This document shows positions 39,812 to 50,025 of a stretch of DNA of 64,000 nt, piece after piece. Both the position numbers and the translations under genes were made by a program. The stretch comes from Kushneria phyllosphaerae (GTDB taxonomy: Bacteria; Pseudomonadota; Gammaproteobacteria; Pseudomonadales; Halomonadaceae): positions 20,246-84,245 of the forward strand of contig NZ_ONZI01000006.1 in NCBI RefSeq assembly GCF_900312995.1, given 5' to 3'. The notes below the pieces were generated by a model. It ran no database searches. It worked only from the letters and a program-made list of their open reading frames with translations, and had not been told where the DNA came from. Each line of letters begins with the position of its first letter. The stretch's first letter is position 1.

Positions 39812-40612
39812 TCAGCGAGAGGCATCATCCTGATCCGCGGGCTTGCCGTTGCCGTCCTGGAGGCGCTCCACCCGCGTCAGAATCCCACGCAGCATGTTGA
39901 GCTCCATCACATCCATACGGCTTCTCATGTAGAGACGTCGAAGGCGCGCCATCAGCTGGCGGGGATTGGCCGGGTCGTGAAAGCCGATATCGATCAGAGT
40001 GCGCTCGAGATGCTCGAAAAAGCGCTCGGTATCGGCGTGATTGGCCAGCGGGTTGTCCCATTCAACGCCAAAGGGATAGGCCGAGCCGGGCAGGGCATCC
40101 GCCGTGCTGGCCTGAGTGGTGAGCCATGCCTGACGGCATTCGTAGGCCAGTACCTGAACGGCAGCCGCCAGATTCAGCGAGCTGTAATCGGCAGACGTCG
40201 GGATATGCACATGGGTATGGCAGCGCTGGAGCTCTTCGTTGGTCAGCCCCTTGTCCTCTCGACCGAAGACCAGTGCCACCGTACTGTCCTGACCCTGCAT
40301 CTCGCCGGGCAGGCGGGCGGAGAACTCACGCGGTGAACACAGCGGCCAGGGCAAATGGCGTGAACGGGCGCTTGCTCCGACCACCCACTGACAGTCGGTC
40401 AGCGCCGGTTCCAGCGTGTCATGCAGCGTGGCCCGCTCAAGGATGTCATCGGCACCCGAGGCGCGGGCAATGGCTTCCGGGTTGATCCCTTCGCCGCGCG
40501 GCGCGACCAGCGCGAGCTGCTCAAGCCCCATGGTTTTCATGGCGCGCGCGGCGGCGCCGATATTACCAGGGTGGCTGGTGCCAATCAGAACAATACGAAT
40601 ACGCTCTAGCAT
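39812..40612 (-). CDS. trmJ: tRNA (cytidine/uridine-2'-O)-methyltransferase TrmJ
   Basis: SPOUT-class enzyme methylating ribose 32 of tRNA. 266 residues: N-terminal IRIVLIGTSHPGNIGAAARAMKTMG, ALVFGREDKGLTNEEL and the trefoil-knot IPTSADYSSLNLAAAVQVLAYE pieces, then a C-terminal helical extension (RLRRLYMRS, ELNMLRGILTRVE) typical of TrmJ. Between iscR and divergent suhB, the conserved gammaproteobacterial order. Confidence 0.95.
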   Translation of the reverse strand: MLERIRIVLIGTSHPGNIGAAARAMKTMGLEQLALVAPRGEGINPEAIARASGADDILERATLHDTLEPALTDCQWVVGASARSRHLPWPLCSPREFSARLPGEMQGQDSTVALVFGREDKGLTNEELQRCHTHVHIPTSADYSSLNLAAAVQVLAYECRQAWLTTQASTADALPGSAYPFGVEWDNPLANHADTERFFEHLERTLIDIGFHDPANPRQLMARLRRLYMRSRMDVMELNMLRGILTRVERLQDGNGKPADQDDASR

Positions 40613-40892
40613 GAAAATCGCCGTAATACAGAAAACGTGGGCCGTTGGGCAGTAGAGGAGGCGATTCTAGCATGGGGAGTAACTGGACTCTGCCCTGATT
40701 GAGCGCTGGCGAGTTAAAGGCGTCTCTGCTAGCATCGTCGGCCACTTTTCCGGACAGTCCGCTTTTCAGACATCTCATTTTATCGCATCGCTGGTGTGGC
40801 AGGCCGTTGGGCCTGTCGCACGGGTGGTGTTTGACTCTGTCAGCTACTGATCTGCTCCCGCTCTTTAACAGCACTCGGTTCGAGGATTGATC

Positions 40893-41699
40893 ATGCATCC
40901 AATGGTCCAGTTTGCCCTGCGCGCGCTTCGTGGCGCCCAGGAACAGTTCGTTCGCGTTCGCGACCGACTTGATATTGCCCGTGAAGACAACACACTTGAT
41001 ACGTTGCTCAGCGATACGGCGCATCGTGCAGAAACCCTGATTGCCGCCCAGTTTGGCAAGGGATACCCGGAGCATGGCATGTCCGGGCGCTATATCGGCT
41101 GGAGTGAAGGCCGTGGCGAAGGACGTGATTATCACTGGAAGATCGAAATCTTCCACGGCTACGCCAACCTGGCGTCCGGCACCTCGGGCTGTGCGCTGTC
41201 AATGGTGTGTCTCTACAAGGGTCGCCCTGAACACGCCGTCATCATTTCTCCCTTCACCGATGAAGAGTACCTGGTCAGCCGCGGCCGCGGTGGCCATTAC
41301 AATGGTCGCCGCATGCGTGTGCCGGTGCGTACCAGCATCGATGGCAGCCGTATCGCTCTGGGCCTTCCCGAAAACTGGATGCGCGAACGCTACTTCTCGA
41401 CCTGGCAGATCCTGACGACCCAGCTGGGTGCGCGCGTGGACATGCTGCGTGCCTCGGGCTGTCCGCTGCTGGACATGCTGTCGCTGTGTGCCGGCCATGT
41501 CGATGCCGCCTTCATTCTGGGGCTGGACGAGCAGGACATGCACATTGTCAGTCTGGTGCTCAAGGAGTGTGGTGCACTGTCCGGCACGCCGCAGGGCAGT
41601 CCGCAGATCAAGATCGAAGGGGCGCTCATGGCGGCCTCGCCGCGTCTTTTCAAGCAGCTGGTACAGACGATGGGTAACGCGAACCTGCCGATCCTGTAG
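40893..41699 (+). CDS. suhB: SuhB-like protein of the inositol monophosphatase family with degenerate active site
   Basis: 268 residues colinear with E. coli SuhB (267), beginning MHPM and sharing RAETLIAA, SGCALSMVCLYKGRPEHAVI, RGRGGHYNGRR and GHVDAAFILGLDEQD positions. Metal and catalytic residues are largely gone: E67 becomes R66, the WVIDPLDGT loop becomes WKIEIFHGY (D84 to E85, D87 to H88, T89 to Y90), and D44 aligns with A43; only the D212 equivalent (D215) stays. E. coli SuhB acts with Nus factors in rRNA antitermination and this role does not need catalysis, so a structural role is plausible. ATG 40893 follows GAGG. Confidence 0.85.
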   Translation: MHPMVQFALRALRGAQEQFVRVRDRLDIAREDNTLDTLLSDTAHRAETLIAAQFGKGYPEHGMSGRYIGWSEGRGEGRDYHWKIEIFHGYANLASGTSGCALSMVCLYKGRPEHAVIISPFTDEEYLVSRGRGGHYNGRRMRVPVRTSIDGSRIALGLPENWMRERYFSTWQILTTQLGARVDMLRASGCPLLDMLSLCAGHVDAAFILGLDEQDMHIVSLVLKECGALSGTPQGSPQIKIEGALMAASPRLFKQLVQTMGNANLPIL

Positions 41700-41750
41700 C
41701 CGTCTGTCGAGACCAGAGAAACGGGTCCTGAAAGAACGGATGTCGATACC

Positions 41751-41784
41751 AAAAAGGGCCCGCCTCCATGAGGCGGGCCCTTTT
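41751..41784. terminator. Bidirectional Rho-independent terminator between suhB and secF
   Basis: GGGCCCGCCTC/GAGGCGGGCCC 11-bp stem with a CAT loop, flanked by AAAAA on the left and TTTT on the right, so it can end both suhB (+) and the queA-secF operon (-). Confidence 0.92.
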
Positions 41785-41822
41785 GCTTGTCACCTGCACT
41801 GATCTGCAGGGTCATCCGTCGG

Positions 41823-42731
41823 TTATGGCAACTCGTCGTCGGCAGCGTTTTCGCGTTTGGCCGGGATCAGATCTTCTCGCTCCAGCTTGACCAGCAGCAG
41901 CATGGCAGCTGCTACATAGATGGAGGAGAACGTTCCCAGCACCACGCCCACGATCAGCGCCAGTGAGAAGTTGTGGATCATGTCGCCGCCCAGGAAAAAC
42001 AGCGCCAGCAGCACCAGCAGGGTTGTTCCCGAGGTCGACAGTGTTCGCGACAGTGTCTGATTGACGGCGTCGTTGAAGATTTTGACCAGATCATTGGACT
42101 GGGAGCGCCGGATGTTTTCGCGGATACGGTCGTAGACGATGATGGTGTCGTTGAGCGAGTAACCGATGACTGCCAGCACCGCCGCCAGTACCGTCAGGTC
42201 GAAGTCGAAACCGAACAGGGCAAAAAAGCCCAGCAGAATGATCACGTCGTGGCCCAGCGAAATCAGCGCGCCGAGTGCAAACTTGTACTGGAAGCGAAAG
42301 GCCACATACAGCGCGACCACACCCAGGGCGATCAGCATGCCCAGACCGCTTTGATCACGGAGCTGGTCGCCGACCTGCGCGCCCACGTATTCGGCGCGGA
42401 CCAGATTGACCTGTTCGCCCTCGGCGCGCAGGGCGCTGATCACCTGATCACCGATACCTTCATCAAAGGTCTGCTGAAGGCGGACCAGCACATCGGTGTC
42501 GGCACCAAAGGTCTGAACCGAGTAATTGCCAAAACCCGCTTCGCCCAGTTCATTGCGAACTTCATCAAGCGAGGGCGCTTTTGCATAGCTCACCTCGACC
42601 TGGGTGCCGCCGGTGAAGTCCAGACCCAGACTCAGGCCCTTGACGGCCAGCGCCCCAAGGGCGATGACGGTCAACAGGATGGAGATGATGTAGGCAGCCT
42701 TGCGCTTGCCCATGAAATCAAATTGCGTCAT
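41823..42731 (-). CDS. secF: Protein translocase subunit SecF
   Basis: RND-type partner of SecD that uses the proton (or sodium) gradient to finish Sec export. 302 residues, six membrane segments, with GLDFTGGTQVEV after the first helix and the conserved VIGYSLNDTIIVYDRIREN in helix 4-5. Last gene of queA-tgt-yajC-secD-secF. Confidence 0.97.
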   Translation of the reverse strand: MTQFDFMGKRKAAYIISILLTVIALGALAVKGLSLGLDFTGGTQVEVSYAKAPSLDEVRNELGEAGFGNYSVQTFGADTDVLVRLQQTFDEGIGDQVISALRAEGEQVNLVRAEYVGAQVGDQLRDQSGLGMLIALGVVALYVAFRFQYKFALGALISLGHDVIILLGFFALFGFDFDLTVLAAVLAVIGYSLNDTIIVYDRIRENIRRSQSNDLVKIFNDAVNQTLSRTLSTSGTTLLVLLALFFLGGDMIHNFSLALIVGVVLGTFSSIYVAAAMLLLVKLEREDLIPAKRENAADDELP

Positions 42732-42743
42732 TTGCCGGCCTCC

Positions 42744-44588
42744 TCAGATCCACAGCTTCTTGAGCGACTTGCCGCCTACGACAAGGTTGGTAAGGGCACG
42801 GCTCACCATGACGCCGGTAAAGACCGAGGTCAGAATGCCCAGTGAGAGCGTGACCGCAAAGCCCTTCACGGGACCGGTACCGATCGAGAACAGGATGACG
42901 GCCACCAGCAGGGTGGTGATGTTGGCATCCAGGATGGCCGTAAAGGCGCGCTCATAGCCGGTATGGATGGCCTGCTGTATCGACCGGCTTCGCATCTCCT
43001 CTCGTATGCGCTCAAACACCAGCACGTTGGCATCGACCGCCATGCCCAGTGTCAACACGATACCGGCAATGCCGGGCAGGGTGAGGGTGGCGCCCAGGAT
43101 CGACATGGCCGCGATCAGCAGCGTCAGGTTGACGGTCAGGGCCAGATTGGCGATCAAGCCGAAGCCCTTGTAGCGCACGATCATGAACGCCAGGACCAGA
43201 ACCAGCCCGACAATGACCGACATGACGCCGCGGTCGATGTTCTGCTGACCCAGGCTTGGCCCGATGGTGCGCTCCTGTGCGAAGTAGATGGGCGCAGCCA
43301 GCGAGCCCGAACGCAGCAGCAGCGACAGCTCGCGTGCCTCGGTCGGAGAATCAAGGCCGGTGATGCGGAACTGATTGCCCAGCGCGCTCTGAATGGTGGC
43401 AAGGCTGATGATGCCGCGCTCGGTGTACGGTACGCGCTCTTCGACCTGCTCACCGTCGCGGGTGACGGTGCGGGTGCGGGTCTTGTGCTCGATGTAGAGC
43501 ACGGCCATGTTGCGACCGATATTGGCGCGCGTGGCGCGGTTCATGCGGCTGCCGCCGGGACCATCAAGATTGATGTTGACCTGGGGTCGGCCACTGTCAT
43601 CAAACGAGGTGCTGGCGCTGGAGACGCGATCACCGGTAATGATGACGTCTCGCTCCAGTGCTGCCTTGCGGCCGGCATCGTTACGGAAATCGAATGCCTG
43701 CTGCTGATCGGCACTGGTGCTGTCGGAGGCCTCAAGACGGAACTCGAGGTTGGCCGTGGCCCCCACGATCCGCTTGGCCTCGGCCGTATCCTGTACGCCC
43801 GGCAGCTCCACCACAATGCGGTTGGGTCCCTGTCGCTGAACGATCGGCTCGGATACGCCCAGCTCGTTGACACGATTGCGAAGCGTGGTGAGGTTTTGAT
43901 TGATGGCGTAGTCCTGAATGTCGGTGACGGCCTGATCGGTCAGCGTCATGACAAGCGTAGGTCCTGCATCATCCTCGTTGGCGAAGGAGAATTCGTTGTA
44001 CTGGCGGTTAAGCAGCGCTCGTGCCTGACTGCGGTCATCTGCATTGGCAAAGGTAAATCGGATGGCGTTATCACCGGTGGTGTTGTTGCGATAACGAATG
44101 CCGTCGCCGCGCAGTGCCTCGCGCATGGCGCTGGCGTTGACATCCAGACGCTGGTCGAGGGCCGCATCCATGTCGACTTCCAGCAGGAAGTGCACACCGC
44201 CGCGCAGATCAAGCCCCAGATTCATGGGCTTGGCGCCGATGGCCTGCAGCCATTGCGGCGTCGAGTCGGCCAGATTGAGCGCAACGGTATAGCCCTGTCC
44301 CAGTGCCTTACTGACCATATCCCGGGCGGCAGACTGCTGTGAGCCGTTTTCCAGCCGTATCAGGCTGGTGCCGTTGGCGGACTCGCTTGATTTAACGGCG
44401 ATGCCTGCCTGCTCGAGTGTCTGATCGACACGTGCCATTTCGCTGTCGCCAACGCTTGCGCCGCTATTGGCCGCGCTGATCTGGATGGCCGGATCCTTTG
44501 GGTAGAGATTGGGCAGTGCATAGAGAACGCCCACAATAAACACGAGGAGTATCAGCAGATACTTCCAGAGGGGATAACGATTGAGCAT
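42744..44588 (-). CDS. secD: Protein translocase subunit SecD
   Basis: 614 residues: N-terminal helix (LLILLVFIVGVLYALPNLYP), large periplasmic P1 region with GLDLRGGVHFLLEVD and VELPGVQD, then five C-terminal helices with GMAVDANVLVFERIREE. ATG 44588 (MLNRYPLWKY) is chosen over an upstream frame to 44672 because family members start here. The 193-base gap to yajC is long for this operon and holds a stem-loop. Confidence 0.96.
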   Translation of the reverse strand: MLNRYPLWKYLLILLVFIVGVLYALPNLYPKDPAIQISAANSGASVGDSEMARVDQTLEQAGIAVKSSESANGTSLIRLENGSQQSAARDMVSKALGQGYTVALNLADSTPQWLQAIGAKPMNLGLDLRGGVHFLLEVDMDAALDQRLDVNASAMREALRGDGIRYRNNTTGDNAIRFTFANADDRSQARALLNRQYNEFSFANEDDAGPTLVMTLTDQAVTDIQDYAINQNLTTLRNRVNELGVSEPIVQRQGPNRIVVELPGVQDTAEAKRIVGATANLEFRLEASDSTSADQQQAFDFRNDAGRKAALERDVIITGDRVSSASTSFDDSGRPQVNINLDGPGGSRMNRATRANIGRNMAVLYIEHKTRTRTVTRDGEQVEERVPYTERGIISLATIQSALGNQFRITGLDSPTEARELSLLLRSGSLAAPIYFAQERTIGPSLGQQNIDRGVMSVIVGLVLVLAFMIVRYKGFGLIANLALTVNLTLLIAAMSILGATLTLPGIAGIVLTLGMAVDANVLVFERIREEMRSRSIQQAIHTGYERAFTAILDANITTLLVAVILFSIGTGPVKGFAVTLSLGILTSVFTGVMVSRALTNLVVGGKSLKKLWI

Positions 44589-44729
44589 CGTGGCCCTGTC
44601 CTGATTGGCTGGTGGCTCAAAGAGCGCTTTTGAGGTCGTATCAATGACCACAGGGCCCGACCAATGGTTCAATCACCACTGAGCGAGCCCCGGGCAGAAT
44701 ACGACGTGCTGTGCGTCAACACGCCGCGA

Positions 44730-44770
44730 GCAGGTATGACCACACCGATATGCCAGAGGTGGTCGCCTGC
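44730..44770 (-). repeat. Imperfect inverted repeat between yajC and secD
   Basis: On the minus strand GCAGG-C-GACCAC ... GTGGTC-ATA-CCTGC can pair over 11 bp with one small internal loop and a 15-base apical loop. No T-tract follows. It might be an mRNA processing or attenuation element between the two operon genes. Confidence 0.4.
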
Positions 44771-44781
44771 CTTCACTGGGT

Positions 44782-45120
44782 TCAGATCGATTTCAGTGTG
44801 CCCTTGGGCAGTACGCTGATAACCGAGCTTTTCTGAACGTTGACTTCAGTACCTTCGGCGATTTCCAGAGTGATGAACTCGTCACCGACCTTGGTCAGAC
44901 GCCCCATAAGGCCACCGCTGATGGTAACTTCGTCGCCTTTGGAGAGCTCTGTCATCAACTTCTTGTGTGCCTTGGCGCGCTTGGACTGCGGACGCCAGAG
45001 CAGGAAATAGAAAATCAGGACAAAGCCGACCAGCATGACGATCTGACCGATGGCACCCGCGCCACCGGCACTACCGGAGCCTCCTTCTGCCATGGCTGCC
45101 GGAATCAGGTACTCGAGCAT
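44782..45120 (-). CDS. yajC: Preprotein translocase subunit YajC
   Basis: Small Sec accessory membrane protein. 112 residues: one transmembrane helix (GQIVMLVGFVLIFYFLLWRPQ), then a cytosolic domain with KRAKAHKKLMTELSKGDEV and GGLMGRLTKVGDEFITLEIAEG. GAGG precedes ATG 45120. Operon member before secD. Confidence 0.95.
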   Translation of the reverse strand: MLEYLIPAAMAEGGSGSAGGAGAIGQIVMLVGFVLIFYFLLWRPQSKRAKAHKKLMTELSKGDEVTISGGLMGRLTKVGDEFITLEIAEGTEVNVQKSSVISVLPKGTLKSI

Positions 45121-45171
45121 GAGGTTTCCTCTAGGAATGATCTTGTTCAGTGGTGCTCTGTTATAAGCCGT

Positions 45172-46365
<1,194 letters not shown>

Positions 46366-47406
46366 TCAGTCGCGCTGACGCGTGAGATACATGGCGTCGC
46401 CATAGCTGAAAAAGGCGTAGCGCTCGTCTACTGCTGCCTGGTAGGCCTGCATGACATGGTCATATCCTGCAAAGGAGGCCACTAGCATCAAAAGCGTTGA
46501 TTCCGGCAGATGAAAATTGGTAATCAGGGCATCCACGCACTGCCATTGATAACCCGGATAGATAAAAATATCCGTGTCGCCGCTGAAGGCCTCGATCCGA
46601 TCATTGCTGCTGTGCCGGCAGGCACTTTCCAGGCAGCGCACACTGGTGGTGCCTACCGCAATCACCCGGTTGCCACGGTCCTGGGCGGCACGGACCTGCT
46701 CGGCCGTCGCCTCGCTGACCTCGATCCATTCGCTGTGCATGTGATGCTCGAGAATGTTGTCGACTCGAACAGGCTGAAAGGTGCCGGCCCCCACATGCAA
46801 TGTGACGAACGCCTTTTCGATGCCTCGTTGTTCCATCGCCTCAAGCATTGGCTCATCGAAGTGAAGGCCGGCGGTGGGGGCTGCCACTGCGCCGTCATGG
46901 CGGGCATACACGGTCTGATAGCGCTCCCGGTCGGTATGCTCGTCTTCGCGCTCGATATAGGGCGGCAGGGGCATGTGGCCATGTGCCTCCAGCAGCGCGA
47001 CCAGCGGCGTCTCCCCTTCAAACTTCAGCTCGAAAAGCGCATCACGCCGGCCTTCTACCACCGCATGGACTTCCCCTTCGAACACGATGCGGGTGCCGAT
47101 CTTCGGGGCCTTGCTGGCGCGCAGATGCGCCAGACCCCGGTGGGCATCCAGAGGCCGCTCCAGAAGCATCTCGACGCGTCCGCCACTGTCCTTGTGACCG
47201 AAAAGGCGTGCGGGAATAACGCGAGTGTCGTTGAACACCACCAGGTCGCCCGGCGCCAGATGCTCTAAAAGTTCTGGAAAGCGTGTGTGTTCAAGATGGC
47301 CGCTGTCACCATCGACGCACAGCAGACGGCAGTCACTGCGCTGGTCGCTGGGATAGCGGGCAATCAGTTCGTTGGGCAGATCAAAGTGAAAGTCGGCGCG
47401 CTGCAT
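46366..47406 (-). CDS. queA: S-adenosylmethionine:tRNA ribosyltransferase-isomerase QueA
   Basis: Converts preQ1 in tRNA to epoxyqueuosine using the ribose of SAM. 346 residues with [65 protein letters not shown] and [13 protein letters not shown]. First gene of the queA-tgt-yajC-secDF operon; the next enzyme (tgt) follows by 75 bases. Confidence 0.97.
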   Translation of the reverse strand: MQRADFHFDLPNELIARYPSDQRSDCRLLCVDGDSGHLEHTRFPELLEHLAPGDLVVFNDTRVIPARLFGHKDSGGRVEMLLERPLDAHRGLAHLRASKAPKIGTRIVFEGEVHAVVEGRRDALFELKFEGETPLVALLEAHGHMPLPPYIEREDEHTDRERYQTVYARHDGAVAAPTAGLHFDEPMLEAMEQRGIEKAFVTLHVGAGTFQPVRVDNILEHHMHSEWIEVSEATAEQVRAAQDRGNRVIAVGTTSVRCLESACRHSSNDRIEAFSGDTDIFIYPGYQWQCVDALITNFHLPESTLLMLVASFAGYDHVMQAYQAAVDERYAFFSYGDAMYLTRQRD

Positions 47407-47470
47407 GGCTTATCAAGAGTCTGTGGCGTCAAGGGGCGGGCATGATAGCGGATGCCAATGGTCTGCGTCA

Positions 47471-47498
47471 TTGACGTGTTGGACAGGGTTCGTATAAT
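47471..47498 (+). promoter_or_regulatory. Promoter of the tRNA-Leu gene
   Basis: TTGACG (47471-47476), a 16-base spacer and a perfect TATAAT (47493-47498), about 17 bases upstream of the mature tRNA 5' end. Also GC-rich CGCCTCGCGC after the -10 as in stringently controlled stable-RNA promoters. Confidence 0.85.
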
Positions 47499-47515
47499 AC
47501 GCCTCGCGCAACACT

Positions 47516-47603
47516 GCCGGTGTGGCGAAATTGGTAGACGCAGCGGATTCAAAATCCGCCGGACTAATCCTCCGTGTCGGTTCGAGTCCGACCACCGGCA
47601 CCA
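47516..47603 (+). tRNA. tRNA-Leu (anticodon CAA, reads UUG)
   Basis: Class II tRNA of 88 bases with encoded CCA. The acceptor stem GCCGGTG pairs with CACCGGC; anticodon stem GCGGA/TCCGC encloses TTCAAAA with CAA at 34-36; a long variable arm (CGGACTAATCCTCCG-type) and the T-arm GTCGG-TTCGAGT-CCGAC follow. Confidence 0.96.
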
Positions 47604-47737
47604 TCTCTATTTATTTGTTGTTGTTTCTTCCAGAATCATTTCCCCTTCCTGTTTCTTTGCTTGCCATTTTCCCCGGCAAGGCGTGTATTCTTGTCTGTTG
47701 TATCCGTTTTAAACGCTCATGACAGAGGAGATTGCGA

Positions 47738-48469
47738 GTGTCACATCAAAGCTGCATGGTTCGGCATTTTCAATATTTTGCTGATCTCTCCGAATCGGAA
47801 ATCGAGCTTTTGAGTACGCTTGAGAAATCTCCAGAGCAGCTCAAAAGCGGCGATGCGCTGTGGCGTGAGGGCGGGCGCGCCGAAGAGATGGCGGTATTGA
47901 GCAAGGGTTGGGCTTACAGCAGCTATGTGCTGGAAGACGGCAGCAGAATGATTCTGGACATTTTTATGCCCGGAGACGTCATTGGCCTTCGTGAATACGC
48001 TCTCGATGCGCATCAATCGACCATTGAAGCCATTACCGATTGCACGTTCTGTCGCTTTCCACACTGTCATCTCGATGACGTTTTCGATAAATCCGGTCGG
48101 CTGACCAGTATCTTTTTTGCCATTTCGGGCATCCAGCAATCCATGTTGGTCGAGCGCATGGTCAACCTGGGTCGTAGAAACGCGCAAAGCAAGCTGGCCC
48201 ATTTTCTTTGCGAAACCCGCAGCCGTCTGTCCAAGACCAATGATGGTGCGCTCAACGAGTTCAGGCTGCCGCTGTCACAGCAGATGCTGGCGGATCTGAT
48301 GGGATTAACCCCGGTCCATGTCAGCCGGGTGTTTTCTTCATTGCGTGAGCAGTCGCTGGTTTACCGGGATCGGCATCAGGTCAACATTCCGGATATTGAT
48401 CGTTTGATGGCGTTTTCCGATTTCAGAGAAGGCTACCTTCGGATGCAGCCAAAAGGCCCTGATGCCTGA
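47738..48469 (+). CDS. Crp/Fnr-family transcriptional regulator
   Basis: 243 residues: an N-terminal cyclic-nucleotide-binding-like barrel (LKSGDALWREGGRAEEMAVLSKGWAYSSYVLEDGSRMILDIFMPGDVIGL shows the fold) and a C-terminal winged HTH (LPLSQQMLADLMGLTPVHVSRVFSSLREQSLV, about 180-215). The four-Cys Fe-S set of FNR is not present, and the cAMP-binding RxS motif of Crp is not evident, so the ligand is unknown. GTG 47738 follows GAGGAG by 7 bases; an upstream TTG fits worse. It may regulate the downstream acyltransferase gene. Confidence 0.85.
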   Translation: MSHQSCMVRHFQYFADLSESEIELLSTLEKSPEQLKSGDALWREGGRAEEMAVLSKGWAYSSYVLEDGSRMILDIFMPGDVIGLREYALDAHQSTIEAITDCTFCRFPHCHLDDVFDKSGRLTSIFFAISGIQQSMLVERMVNLGRRNAQSKLAHFLCETRSRLSKTNDGALNEFRLPLSQQMLADLMGLTPVHVSRVFSSLREQSLVYRDRHQVNIPDIDRLMAFSDFREGYLRMQPKGPDA

Positions 48470-48783
48470 AATCTCGGGATTCGGGCTGTCACATGGCAGC
48501 CTTGGATACTTGAGGACGCTGGCCGCATAGCAAGATTTACGCCGTAAACTTCCAAAGTGTTAAAAAATTAATTCATGGGACGTGTTATAGACTGGTTTTC
48601 CATCATGAAATTGAAGGTTTAAATCGGGTCGAGTCAGTATTTAATTGTAATGCCGATTGTCACTATTGTTTTATTTTTAATACTCCGGCGTTAATTCCTG
48701 CTGAAACTGGCGAATCAGCATATTTTATTTTCCTTTCTTACATTAGTTTCCTCTGCCAGTGTCGTCTGACAGAGGGTCCGGTA
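48470..48783. other. AT-rich gene-free stretch before the acyltransferase gene
   Basis: No credible coding region. It begins with a weak GGCTG/CAGCC hairpin (48484-48501) behind the Crp/Fnr-type gene and then turns strongly AT-rich from about 48545 to 48750, unlike the rest of the window. A dyad TGCTGA-N10-TCAGCA lies at 48699-48720 and could be an operator. TTGTCA near 48657 with AATACT downstream is a possible weak promoter. The low GC suggests an H-NS/MvaT-type silenced or horizontally acquired locus. Confidence 0.5.
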
Positions 48784-49842
48784 ATGGCCAGAGCAAATGT
48801 TTCATCAACTCCGGGAAGGGGTCGTATAACGTGGATGGATGCCCTGAGAGGGCTTGCCATTACCATGGTGGTTTATTTACACAGTGCCGATTCGATGGCG
48901 CTCAAGTTTGATGATCTTGATCCAGTATTTACCCAGATCAACGGTTATTTTTCACCGTTCAGAATGCCGGCACTGATGCTGCTCTCGGGTCTGCTGGTGG
49001 CAGGCTCCATGCGCAAGGGCGCCGATCGCTACTTCAAGGGCAAGATGTCGGGGATTCTTTATCCCTATGTGATCTGGTCAATCATTTCCTACGGCCTTTT
49101 TATATATAGAGCGCATTTTAACGGCAAACCTGTTGTCGAGTTCTGGCATTCGCTGTTTTTTGAGCCCATGGCCTATCTGTGGTTTATTTATTACATCTTC
49201 TTTTATTACGTTATCGCCTATTTTGTTCTCAGGTTACATTGGAGTGTTTCCATTCTGGGATCGCTGGCGCTCTATCTGGTCTTGAAGGATACCGAGTTCG
49301 ACCGCTTTATATTTCACCTGCCGTTTTTCATTCTCGGCGGCGTGCTGGGCTATCATCTGGAGGCTTTCAAGCATTTTATCGAGCGTACCAGCTGGTTCGC
49401 TGTTCTGGCGCTGGCGGGTCTGGTGACCTGGTATGTCATGGCATATCACGGCCTTGTGGCCACCGGTGGCGCCTATCAGCCCATTTCCATGGTGCTGGCA
49501 CTGGCGATGACCCTGGTACTGCTGCGTCTCGTTACGTTTAAATGGGTGGCTCCGGTACTGCGTCCCTTTGAATGGTTCGGTCGTAACTCTCTGGTGCTTT
49601 TTCTCGTGCATTTCCCGGTGACCTGGGTGGCGCCCGTGGTGCTCGCTCGAGTGGTACACGGCAATCCGGATATGGTTTTTCCGATCTACTTCCTTGGCGT
49701 ACTGGCCGTCAGTTCATTGGCCGCGGTCATGAATAATCGCAGCAAGCTGGTATCGTTACTGTTTACTGCCAATGTATTGATCAACCGCAAAAAAGCCGGC
49801 CGATCCGATGCGCGCATCGGCAATGCGAGCGTCGCTCGTTAA
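48784..49842 (+). CDS. Acyltransferase-3 family membrane protein
   Basis: 352 residues with about ten hydrophobic segments. The R-x10-H signature of acyltransferase-3 enzymes is present (R22 ... H33 in DALRGLAITMVVYLH), along with PFRMPALMLLSGLL and the FFYYVIAYF helix. Such enzymes O-acylate envelope or exopolysaccharide sugars; the acceptor here is unknown. No glycosyltransferases adjoin it. AGAGGG precedes ATG 48784. Moderately lower GC than neighbours. Confidence 0.82.
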   Translation: MARANVSSTPGRGRITWMDALRGLAITMVVYLHSADSMALKFDDLDPVFTQINGYFSPFRMPALMLLSGLLVAGSMRKGADRYFKGKMSGILYPYVIWSIISYGLFIYRAHFNGKPVVEFWHSLFFEPMAYLWFIYYIFFYYVIAYFVLRLHWSVSILGSLALYLVLKDTEFDRFIFHLPFFILGGVLGYHLEAFKHFIERTSWFAVLALAGLVTWYVMAYHGLVATGGAYQPISMVLALAMTLVLLRLVTFKWVAPVLRPFEWFGRNSLVLFLVHFPVTWVAPVVLARVVHGNPDMVFPIYFLGVLAVSSLAAVMNNRSKLVSLLFTANVLINRKKAGRSDARIGNASVAR

Positions 49843-49871
49843 CAGGGCGCTGAAGGGAATTCAACTGATTG

Positions 49872-49904
49872 CATGACCGGCTTCGAGCCGGTCATGTGCT
49901 TTTT
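49872..49904 (+). terminator. Rho-independent terminator of the acyltransferase gene
   Basis: CATGACCGGCT/AGCCGGTCATG 11-bp stem with TCG loop, then TGCTTTTT. Confidence 0.88.
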
Positions 49905-50025
49905 AGGCAAAAGGCCAGCCTACGCCGACAAGTGCAACCAACCCTGAAAGCCCCTAGAATGTCGGCATTCATGTGGCCGGCAAGATATTCCGACCATGTC
50001 TTTCAGGGCCTGAATGGGAGTGGTC

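Noticed and set aside
42963..44342. 459-residue plus-strand frame
   Set aside because: Antisense to secD; no protein-family features.
47604..47737. CTTGCC/GGCAAG inverted repeat after tRNA-Leu as a terminator or attachment site
   Set aside because: Stem is short, no T-tract follows, and no direct repeat of the tRNA 3' end or integrase gene is visible in the window.
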